From Pedobacter changchengzhani (GTDB lineage: Bacteria; Bacteroidota; Bacteroidia; Sphingobacteriales; Sphingobacteriaceae): a stretch of DNA of 64,000 nt. Numbering within the stretch: the first letter of the stretch is position 1; every line of letters begins with the position of its first letter. The notes beneath the pieces are model-generated. The model had not been told where the DNA came from and searched no databases. It saw nothing but the letters and a program-made list of their open reading frames with translations. Positions 9,583 to 17,774 of the stretch are shown in pieces. The position numbers and the translations under genes are program-made. Where the stretch lies: assembly GCF_004354365.1 (NCBI RefSeq), contig NZ_SJCY01000001.1, positions 186,001 through 250,000 on the forward strand, in the 5' to 3' direction.

Positions 9583-9615
9583 GTTCTGCGCTCCATATTC
9601 GGCAATTTTTGGCGT

Positions 9616-9666
9616 AAAAAAACCTATCTATCTTCACATTTTAAATGAATATAGATAGGTTTTTTT
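9616..9666. terminator. Bidirectional terminator between convergent operons
   Basis: A-run plus ACCTATCTAT (to 9631) pairs with ATAGATAGGT and a T-run (9651-9666) around a 19-base loop. The A run on one side and the T run on the other let it work for both the plus-strand dehydrogenase and the minus-strand sus operon. Confidence 0.8.
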
Positions 9667-9681
9667 AATTATGCTTTGTTT

Positions 9682-11172
9682 TTACAAGCCTACAGCATCT
9701 TTCCACGATGTTGCAATACGTACACCATCGTAAGTTGCGGTAAGTGCGTTAGTATTCTGTCTGATAAATACTTTTGAAAGTGAGGCTGGGCCAGTACCAG
9801 AAGAATTAACAGCGTTTGGAACAGGTGGTTCATACTTGGTTGGTGCCGAAGTTAAAACATACATGGTTGATGTACCAGAATCAAAATCATATTTGGTTAC
9901 CACTAAATACGTTGTGCCATAACTATACGTCCCTGATGCAAAAATTACGGTACCAGCTGCTTTACCGAGTCCGAAACTTGGTTTACCAGTTCCATCATCT
10001 TTAACTGTTATTCTATTAAAGTAATTGTTTCCAGCATCTGCCATTCCTGCAAAGAAATCGCCTGTGGTACTACCAACAGATGGATTAATCATTTGAGCTT
10101 GATATACTACACCTGAGCTAATTGTTGTGCCAAAACTTCTGATATAATCTTTTCTCGATCCTGATCCATTTGCAGATACAATTGCGCCACCTACATTTGA
10201 GCCTGCATAACCTGTAAATGATAAACCTGTTGGCATATAAGCTATAGGATTTAATGTGCCAGAAAATACCGACCAATTTGCAGCGCCAACGGCATCCAGA
10301 GTACTGGTAGTAGAACCATAACTAAAATCATCCTTCATAACTAAAACACCTGGTAACGCAACGCCATATTCAATTCCTGTAACGTTAATCGTATTACTCG
10401 GTACTACACCAGAAGAATGTGTAATTGTACCTGTAACAGTTTGATTAATACCTGTAAGCGCAGTAAATTGAGCATAAACAGTTATAGGTGCAGCGTTTGC
10501 CGCAGCGAAAGGAAGCGTTAAAGTTGTTACAAAATTTGTATTATCTAATGATATTTGATAATTATCTGACGCAGTTATCGTAATATTTGATGTCAATTTT
10601 ATACCCCTAACTGTGTAAGATTGTGAAGGCGATGTAGAACCTGAAATAGTAGGCGCAAACGCTGTTAATGCAGAAGTTTGAATTTCTGGATAAATAATTG
10701 GATCTCCTTTAACATTAATAACAGTTGTGGCATTTGTATTTGAAACCGTTACGCCACCAGTTGGTGCAGTTAACTTTAGTACTAAAGTTTTTTCGCCTTC
10801 AAAATTGTTCATCGAATTTACGTTAAAAGAAACCTCTGTTGATCCCTTTGGCAAACTAATTAATAAACCTGAAGGTGGTATTGCTGGCGAAATTGAATAT
10901 TCCGTTGAGGCGATTGTACTAGCATTATCTACGGTAAGCAATACAGTTGCATCTTCCTCTAACGGTAGCGATAAAGGTAATGTAACAATTAGCGGATCGG
11001 TAGTTTTGTTTTCTATTGTATAAGTATTTGCTGTAAACCTAACCGTACCAACGTTTGTAGGTGCTTCGCCAATTAGTGCTTTTGTGCACGATATACCCAT
11101 TATACCTACCAACATAACCATTATGATGGCATAAGTTTTAATGATGGATGAATTATAAGACATTAATTTCAT
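9682..11172 (-). CDS. Surface lipoprotein with Calx-beta-like and C-terminal beta-sandwich domains
   Basis: Last gene of the five-gene sus operon, 23 bases after susD2. 496 aa. A lipoprotein signal ends in GISC (Cys29), so it is lipid-anchored. Residues ~40-150 look like a Calx-beta repeat (VGTVRFTANTYTIENK, then STEVSFNVNSMNNFEGEKTL). ~160-270 is a second Ig-like module (SYTVRGIKLTSNITITAS). The last ~220 residues look like a concanavalin/LamG-type sandwich (MKDDFSYGS to DGVRIATSWKDAV). By position it should be an accessory surface glycan-binding protein, as SusE/SusF are in starch loci. No catalytic residues are recognised and the ligand is unknown. Confidence 0.65.
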   Translation of the reverse strand: MKLMSYNSSIIKTYAIIMVMLVGIMGISCTKALIGEAPTNVGTVRFTANTYTIENKTTDPLIVTLPLSLPLEEDATVLLTVDNASTIASTEYSISPAIPPSGLLISLPKGSTEVSFNVNSMNNFEGEKTLVLKLTAPTGGVTVSNTNATTVINVKGDPIIYPEIQTSALTAFAPTISGSTSPSQSYTVRGIKLTSNITITASDNYQISLDNTNFVTTLTLPFAAANAAPITVYAQFTALTGINQTVTGTITHSSGVVPSNTINVTGIEYGVALPGVLVMKDDFSYGSTTSTLDAVGAANWSVFSGTLNPIAYMPTGLSFTGYAGSNVGGAIVSANGSGSRKDYIRSFGTTISSGVVYQAQMINPSVGSTTGDFFAGMADAGNNYFNRITVKDDGTGKPSFGLGKAAGTVIFASGTYSYGTTYLVVTKYDFDSGTSTMYVLTSAPTKYEPPVPNAVNSSGTGPASLSKVFIRQNTNALTATYDGVRIATSWKDAVGL

Positions 11173-11195
11173 AATTTATATTTTTAAAAACTGTA

Positions 11196-12938
11196 TTACC
11201 AACCTGGATTTTGTAGTAAATCAACCGATTTATTTACCTCACCCTGTGGTATTGGCCATAAATACCATTTAGGCGCTGTAAATACTGGCGTTCTAACATT
11301 TATAAGATCATAAGTATAGGTAGCTGGTGTACCTGTTCCAACCTTTGTAACTTTCATACCGTGTAAAGTTTGGTTAGATACAGTTTCAGCAATTTTCCAT
11401 CTACGTACATCCCAATACCGATGTTCTTCAATGGCCAGTTCAACTCTGCGCTCATTTTGAATAATCGTTCTCATCGGAATTAGCGTCAGTCCATCAGGTA
11501 AACCATAGTTATCTTCTACGCCTGGTAAAATTCCAGCCCTTTTTCTAATCAATTTTAGTTGTTCATAAGCCGTAACAACATCTCCTGCCTCATTGCTTGC
11601 CTCTGCATAGTTTAATAAAATTTCTGCATAGCGCATTAATGGGAAACAGCGCTCTGTAGTTGCCGAACTTGTATTGTTAATTGTATTATCATCTAACATC
11701 TTTCTTAAATAATAACCCGTTTTTGTGGTACTTGTTGTACCATAACCATCTTGCGCTGCACCCACATAAGTATAAACCGGACTTATGGTTTTTGTAGCAT
11801 TTAAGCGCATTCCTTCATTAGGCAGAATGGTCCAATTAAACCGTGGATCTCTATTTGCGTAAGGATTAGCCGCATCGTAACCCGTTGGGTTTGATGGAGA
11901 TTTTATATCTGTAGTAATTGGTAAGCCTTTTATGGTTGTAAACGCATCTACTAATTCCTGATAAGGCCAAGCACTTGCCGAACCTGAACGGGATGCAGGA
12001 TCCCAAATGGATTCTAAAGATCTGTTCGGAGCCATCATTAGTGCTAACATGTACTCTGGGTTTTTACGCAATGTAAATACTTTTTGAAAGCCGTAGCCTG
12101 GTTTAGGGTCTAGCGGTAAATCATATAATTGATACTGATTTAAATCAATTACTGCTTTAGCTGCTTGTGCTGCTTTTGTCCAACGGGCAACATCTGCAGT
12201 TGGATAGCCAAGTACGCCGTCCATATTGTCACTTCTACCATTAAACAACGGACTGGCAGCATATAATAATAATCTAGACTTTAAACCCAAAGCAGATCCT
12301 TGTGTAACCCTGCCATAATCTAAACCTACGTATGCCTTAGGTAACAAAGCAGCAGCGGCATCGCACTCTGATGAAATATAATTTACGCAAGCTTCGTAGG
12401 TGTTTCTTTTTCCTGAAATAGGATCTGTTGCTTCATAAACAGCATCTCCAATTAATGGGATACCGGCGTAATGTTTTAATAAAATAAAATAATACCACGC
12501 TCTTAAAAATCGCGCTTCGCCCGCAACTCTTTTTTGTAGCGGTGTAGATAATGGCGTACTAGCAATATTCCTTAACAATAAATTTACCCTTCTAATATTT
12601 GCGTAAGTGGTAAACCAAGCATCGGTAGGTATATTTATTGCACTTATACCACCTGTTTGAAATATAATATTGAAAGCTGTTCCTGCGGTTAAGTTAGATT
12701 CTGTTTCATCGCCAATACTGTAAATACCAACACTTGCGCCAAATCTTCTTGGATCGGCACTAAAACCTATATCAGTATATATTCTAGTTAAAAACTGCAT
12801 TGTTCTAGCGCTATCTGCAAAAGTGGTTGATTCATTTTGATCGTTCGTTTTCACTTGATCCAGCACGCTTCCTTTTTTACAGCCAATCATCATCGCAATA
12901 GCAACAATTGAGGCTAAAAATAATTTCTTCTTCATCAT
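11196..12938 (-). CDS. SusD/RagB-family outer-membrane lipoprotein (second pair)
   Basis: Surface nutrient-binding lipoprotein that caps its SusC partner. 580 aa. The signal ends at MIGC (Cys20). TPR-like SusD features include the KRVAGEARFLRAWYYFILLK segment near 132-151, PRFNWTILPN, and the C-terminal IIQNERRVELAIEEHRYWDV followed by RRWKIAE near 490-520. Those C-terminal motifs are hallmarks of the family. It starts 8 bases after susC2 and is surely co-transcribed. It is a paralogue of the SusD at 16.1-17.8 kb. Substrate unknown. Confidence 0.9.
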   Translation of the reverse strand: MMKKKLFLASIVAIAMMIGCKKGSVLDQVKTNDQNESTTFADSARTMQFLTRIYTDIGFSADPRRFGASVGIYSIGDETESNLTAGTAFNIIFQTGGISAINIPTDAWFTTYANIRRVNLLLRNIASTPLSTPLQKRVAGEARFLRAWYYFILLKHYAGIPLIGDAVYEATDPISGKRNTYEACVNYISSECDAAAALLPKAYVGLDYGRVTQGSALGLKSRLLLYAASPLFNGRSDNMDGVLGYPTADVARWTKAAQAAKAVIDLNQYQLYDLPLDPKPGYGFQKVFTLRKNPEYMLALMMAPNRSLESIWDPASRSGSASAWPYQELVDAFTTIKGLPITTDIKSPSNPTGYDAANPYANRDPRFNWTILPNEGMRLNATKTISPVYTYVGAAQDGYGTTSTTKTGYYLRKMLDDNTINNTSSATTERCFPLMRYAEILLNYAEASNEAGDVVTAYEQLKLIRKRAGILPGVEDNYGLPDGLTLIPMRTIIQNERRVELAIEEHRYWDVRRWKIAETVSNQTLHGMKVTKVGTGTPATYTYDLINVRTPVFTAPKWYLWPIPQGEVNKSVDLLQNPGW

Positions 12939-12946
12939 TATCGTTA

Positions 12947-15900
12947 TTAAAATCCTACCTGAAAACCTAAATTATACACCTTTTGAACTGGGTATGTACC
13001 TCCACTCGCTCCATTTGCCACTTCTGGATCTTGCGAGTACAAGCTAAAGTTACTCCAAGTATATAAATCATAACCACTTAAGTAAATTCTAGCACTTGCA
13101 ATATGTAAAGCACTAGCCCATTTTTTTGAAATTCTATAACCTACATCTACCGATTTCAACCGTATATATTTAGCATTAATTTGCCAAAAGGTAGAGTTAT
13201 TAGCCGGACTACTTGGGCCTGCTACATTTTTACTCAAACGTGGAAAAGTTGCATTAATGTTATTCTCTGGCGTCCATCTACCTAAAGCAGATTGTTGCAG
13301 GTTTGCTTGGAAAGGGATACTTGCTTGTGTTCCAATTTGATAACTGTAATCAAAACTACCTTGAAATAGCACATTTAAACTAAAGCCCTTAAATTCTGCA
13401 CCGAAAGTACTTCCTAAAACGGTTTGCGGTAAATTTGGCTTACCAATTGCTCTAAAATCTTGTCCATCAATTGAGCCGTCGCCGTTAACATCTTCATATT
13501 TTAAATCGCCCGGTTTAACATTTGCTAAATGAGGATAACCGTCAATTTCATCAGTTGTTTGGAAAAAACCTAATGCGTTATAGCCAAACGTTTGTCCAAT
13601 TGGTAATCCTGTTCTTGCTAAATAAGGATATCTTGGTGTAGCTTCTCCTTGATAAATAATTTTGTTTTTAGCTGTTGAGAAGGTAAAACCAACATTATAA
13701 TTAAAACTACCGATGTTATTTCGGTAAGATACTATACCATCGAAACCTTTGTTTTGAGTAATTGCCGAGTTGGTATAAGGTAAGCCGATCCCTAAAATAC
13801 CTAAAACATCTTGTTTAACATACAATTGATCGTAACGATAATCGTAGAAATAATCTACCGTAAAGCTAAATTTATTTCCAAAAAATTGTGCATCTATACC
13901 AATATCAGTTTTACGAGATTTTTCCCAGGTAATATTTGAGTTTCCTAAAGGGCCTTCTTCAATACTTGAGAATGAGTTATTGGTTTCGCCAAAACTATAA
14001 CCTGGGCCGCTGTTATAAACTTGGTCTGTTTTATATCTATTTCCTGCGGTAACGTCAGATCCTGTCATACCCCAAGAACCTCTTAGTTTTAATAAATCTA
14101 AAAACTTAAAGTTGTTTTTGATATATGGTTCTTCTGCAATATTCCATCCTGCCGAAACTGCTGGGAAAAAACCTTTTGTTTTTTTGCCCACAAACTGGCT
14201 CGTGCCATTGTATGCGCCGCTAAAATCAATTAAATAACGTTGTTTATAATCATAACCCGCTTTAAAAGTATAGCCCTGAGATGAAACCGGTGCATATTCT
14301 TGAAAACCTGAATTTGAATTTGCGTTAATTACCTGATTTAGATTATACAACACAAACCCGTAAACATGGTGGCTACCAAACGTATTGTTATAATCTATTT
14401 TAGCTAAACTGTTAATTGTTTTATTTGAAATATTTGTAGCGGCACCACCTGATAATGATAAAGGATCTAACCTATATAAACCGTTACTATGTGGTGTGTA
14501 GGTATTTGCAACCGGATCGTAATAAAAGGCAGGAATTGCAGTACGGTTTAAGCCTCTACCATAACTAACATCGCCAGCATAAGCCACCCGACCAGAAATT
14601 GAAAGGCCTTGCGTTAAGAAATCCAATCTGTGATCGGCACCAAATAGAATGTTAAATTCGTTTCTGTAAGTTTTCTCGTACCCTTGTAGCGCAAGCCTGC
14701 CCAAAATACTGGTTTCAAAATATCTCGATCTTTTCGCCCAAGGATAACTTCCATCTGGATTTAAAAGTGGCTCTGCAAATGGAGGTAAACGATCATAACT
14801 ATATACTGTACTCAATGCGCTCACATTTGATGGCGAACCATTAAGTTTCGGTTCGGTGGTGTTGCCAATTCTACCGGTAACGTCCAATCGCAATTTTAAA
14901 TTTTTTGTGGCCTGCATATCCAAATTTGAACGGAAAGTGTAGCGTTCGTATGCAAAATTATTGTTTGGTGCTTCGTAAGTGCCTTTACTAAAATCTCTAA
15001 CGGCGCCATCCTGAAAGAATTGGCCTACAGAAACAAAGTATTTAACCTTTTCGCTACCACCTTGTATATCAAAATTGTTTCTGGTTTGGTAAGCATATTT
15101 TTTAAATAAAGCATTGTACCAATCTACATCAGGGTGGCCATAAGGATCATCGCCTGTGCGCCAGTGCTCTAAATCTTCTGGCGAAAATTCTGGTGGTGTA
15201 CCGTCATTGTCATTTGCAATGGCCTCGTTTCTTAAAGTGGCTACCTGAAAGGCATTTAAAAAATTGGGAATCCGCACTGCAGATTGTAAGCCAGATTCTG
15301 TATTGAAACTAACTTGAGGTTTACCCAATTTACCGCGTCTTGTAGTTACCACAACTACCCCATTTGCACCCTTAATACCATAAACTGCGGTAGTTGATGC
15401 ATCTTTTAAAATGGTAAAAGATTCAATTTCATTTGCATCAATTTGCGATAACTGATCGTAAGTATATTCCACATCATCAACAATTACCAATGGCTTTTGA
15501 GATTCGGATGCTAATGAATTTACGCCACGAATATAAAAATCAGATCCGGTTTTGCCTGGCTGACCAGAACGCTGCTGCGAGAAAAATCCTGGGGCTCTTC
15601 CTGCTAAGGTATTTTGAACGTTTGGCGTTGGAATCGATCTAATATCTGCACCAGAAACTGTACTAATTGCGCCAGTGTTGGTGATTTTTTTAGTCGTTCC
15701 AAAACCCACAACCAATACTTCTTCTAATCCTTTGGCATCTTCTTTAATGTTAACGGCAACGCTAGTTTTGCCCGCTACATTTACTTCTTGTGTAAGATAG
15801 CCGATTGCAGTAACCTGAATAATTTTGCTTGTTCCTCTTAAAGTTAACTGAAACTCGCCCTTTTCGTTGGTAGTTGTTCCGTTTCCCTTACTTCCTTTTT

Positions 15901-16027
15901 CTTGAACACTAACACCCGGCACAGCGCCTGTGTTATCTTTTACCGTACCACGGATAACTGTTTGCGCAAACCCAATGCTTGGCAATAGAAAGCCTGTAAG
16001 TAAAATGATGTATATTAATTTCTTCAT
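12947..16027 (-). CDS. SusC/RagA-family TonB-dependent transporter (second pair)
   Basis: A TonB-energised outer-membrane channel for oligosaccharides or peptides. 1026 aa. Signal peptide (cleaved after FAQ, ~22), then a carboxypeptidase-D-like regulatory domain at ~25-105 (VIRGTVKDNTGAVPGVSV). The plug starts at EVLVVGFGTTKK and includes DFYIRGVNSLASESQKPLVI and ILKDASTTAVYGIKGANGVV. A long 22-strand-type barrel ends in YNLGFQVGF with terminal Phe. It sits 42 bases after susD1 in the same operon. This full-length architecture contrasts with the shorter SusC upstream. Confidence 0.92.
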   Translation of the reverse strand: MKKLIYIILLTGFLLPSIGFAQTVIRGTVKDNTGAVPGVSVQEKGSKGNGTTTNEKGEFQLTLRGTSKIIQVTAIGYLTQEVNVAGKTSVAVNIKEDAKGLEEVLVVGFGTTKKITNTGAISTVSGADIRSIPTPNVQNTLAGRAPGFFSQQRSGQPGKTGSDFYIRGVNSLASESQKPLVIVDDVEYTYDQLSQIDANEIESFTILKDASTTAVYGIKGANGVVVVTTRRGKLGKPQVSFNTESGLQSAVRIPNFLNAFQVATLRNEAIANDNDGTPPEFSPEDLEHWRTGDDPYGHPDVDWYNALFKKYAYQTRNNFDIQGGSEKVKYFVSVGQFFQDGAVRDFSKGTYEAPNNNFAYERYTFRSNLDMQATKNLKLRLDVTGRIGNTTEPKLNGSPSNVSALSTVYSYDRLPPFAEPLLNPDGSYPWAKRSRYFETSILGRLALQGYEKTYRNEFNILFGADHRLDFLTQGLSISGRVAYAGDVSYGRGLNRTAIPAFYYDPVANTYTPHSNGLYRLDPLSLSGGAATNISNKTINSLAKIDYNNTFGSHHVYGFVLYNLNQVINANSNSGFQEYAPVSSQGYTFKAGYDYKQRYLIDFSGAYNGTSQFVGKKTKGFFPAVSAGWNIAEEPYIKNNFKFLDLLKLRGSWGMTGSDVTAGNRYKTDQVYNSGPGYSFGETNNSFSSIEEGPLGNSNITWEKSRKTDIGIDAQFFGNKFSFTVDYFYDYRYDQLYVKQDVLGILGIGLPYTNSAITQNKGFDGIVSYRNNIGSFNYNVGFTFSTAKNKIIYQGEATPRYPYLARTGLPIGQTFGYNALGFFQTTDEIDGYPHLANVKPGDLKYEDVNGDGSIDGQDFRAIGKPNLPQTVLGSTFGAEFKGFSLNVLFQGSFDYSYQIGTQASIPFQANLQQSALGRWTPENNINATFPRLSKNVAGPSSPANNSTFWQINAKYIRLKSVDVGYRISKKWASALHIASARIYLSGYDLYTWSNFSLYSQDPEVANGASGGTYPVQKVYNLGFQVGF

Positions 16028-16069
16028 ATCTGTATGATTTTGATTGTAATAACTGATTGATTGTTACTA

Positions 16070-17764
16070 CTAGTATCCTTCATTTTGGGTTAAGTTTGTA
16101 TTTTTAGAAATCTCCGAAAATGGAATAGCGTACCGATACATTTTTGGTGCTATAAATTGGAAAGGTGTGCCCAATTCTTCAACCTGATAATTTGTTAGCG
16201 CACCAGTTTTAATAATTCGAATACCATGCAGTGGTTTATTGTAAACATTTTCTGCAATTTTCCATCTTCTCAAATCCCAAAAACGTTGCTCTTCAAAAGC
16301 CATTTCTACTCTGCGCTCGTTACGGATTAAATCTTGCATCTGTAACGCAGTTAAAGTACTCGAAACGCCATAAGTGTTTACACCTACACCTTGCGTTATT
16401 CCTGCTCTTGCCCTTATCAATCTAACATAGTTGTAAACAGAATCTGTATTTGCGCCAGGTCCATCAACTGCATTTTTTGCTTCTGCAAACATCAACAAAA
16501 CATCAGCATATCTATAAATAGGAAAGTTATGCGTTTGATTAGCGTAGGCACTTCCCACTGTAAAATCGCCCATAAATTTTCGCATGTAATAGCCTGTTTT
16601 AGTTTGCGTAACGCTACCGCCGGGTCTGTCTTTTCCACCATTAAAAGTTTCTACAGGCCTGCTTAACCATGTCATTCCGTTATAAAAAACGGTATTGTCT
16701 AAACGTGGGTCTCTGTTTGCGTATGGATCTTTAGCATCAAAACCTTTAGGGTTCGACGAAGTTTTAAGATCGGTGGTAATTGGCAAGCCATTAATTGTTG
16801 TAAAGGCGTCAACCAATTCTTGCGTAGGGCTAGTTCTGCCTCGACTAGCAGTACTTCCACTTAAATAGCCTATCGGTGCGTTATTTAATTCTACATCTGT
16901 AGTTACATTTCGCTGATAAGCAAAAATTACTTCATTATTTTTACGTGATGAAAATACATTGCCAAATGATGCCTCTAAAGCAAAATTACCCAATGGTGCT
17001 TGTCTAATCACATCTGCCAAAGCATTTTTAGCCAATCTCCATTTTCCTAAATCGCCTGTTGGGTTATTTAATGCGCTCGCTGCATATAGTAAAGTCTTCG
17101 CTTTTAGCGTTAAAACAACCATTTTAGTAACCCTTCCATAATCTCCAGTGGCAATGGGGTCTGTTCTTACTAAATCTTTAATGGCATCACATTCGCTTAC
17201 GATATAATTCACGCAATCTTCATAGCTGTTGCGGGGAAGTTTTAAATCATCATTAATAGTTAAAACACGATCGCCCAATAAAGGCACACCACCATAACGT
17301 TTAATTAATTCGAAATAAAATAAAGCGCGTAAAAAGCGATTTTCTGCTTTCCAATAAACACCTTGTGGCAACAAGGGTGTTCTAAGGTTAACTTTAGGGA
17401 AATTTTGCACAAAAAGGTTACATTTTCTAATGCTCGCATAATTAGATTGCCAAGCATTGTCTGCATTTACTGTAGCTGTATAACCTCCATTTGTAAACTT
17501 AGAAATTGAAGTATTATCTGCCGAGGGCACTGCATCATCTGTCGCTGTGGCTAAAACATTTCCATCAATTCTGTTATATCCGGTTGGAATATCAGCATAA
17601 ATATCATTTAAGAAATAGCTGGCATTTATACCCAGCGAATCTTTAGAATCCCATACGTAATCTTCCGTAATTTTCTCGAAAGGCCTATCTTCTACTTTCT
17701 GGCAAGCCGAAATAAGTAGCGATGCAGATAAAAGAATGAATAATATATATTTGTAGTTTCTCAT
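16070..17764 (-). CDS. SusD/RagB-family outer-membrane lipoprotein (first pair)
   Basis: 564 aa. Lipoprotein signal with ISAC (Cys21). SusD hallmarks are WKAENRFLRALFYFELIKRY near 130-150 and the C-terminal DLIRNERRVEMAFEEQRFWD plus LRRWKIAENVYNKPLHGI. Partner of the SusC starting at 20561; it begins 10 bases after that gene's stop. It is clearly related to the second SusD (same C-terminal motifs, same PLHG turn), consistent with duplication of the susCD pair. Confidence 0.9.
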   Translation of the reverse strand: MRNYKYILFILLSASLLISACQKVEDRPFEKITEDYVWDSKDSLGINASYFLNDIYADIPTGYNRIDGNVLATATDDAVPSADNTSISKFTNGGYTATVNADNAWQSNYASIRKCNLFVQNFPKVNLRTPLLPQGVYWKAENRFLRALFYFELIKRYGGVPLLGDRVLTINDDLKLPRNSYEDCVNYIVSECDAIKDLVRTDPIATGDYGRVTKMVVLTLKAKTLLYAASALNNPTGDLGKWRLAKNALADVIRQAPLGNFALEASFGNVFSSRKNNEVIFAYQRNVTTDVELNNAPIGYLSGSTASRGRTSPTQELVDAFTTINGLPITTDLKTSSNPKGFDAKDPYANRDPRLDNTVFYNGMTWLSRPVETFNGGKDRPGGSVTQTKTGYYMRKFMGDFTVGSAYANQTHNFPIYRYADVLLMFAEAKNAVDGPGANTDSVYNYVRLIRARAGITQGVGVNTYGVSSTLTALQMQDLIRNERRVEMAFEEQRFWDLRRWKIAENVYNKPLHGIRIIKTGALTNYQVEELGTPFQFIAPKMYRYAIPFSEISKNTNLTQNEGY

Positions 17765-17774
17765 TTTCTTAGCT

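Noticed and set aside
15433..15642. Plus-strand frames inside the sus genes (also 16231-16666, 9816-10004, 10727-11023)
   Set aside because: They run opposite to intact SusC/SusD/lipoprotein coding sequence and have no recognisable product.
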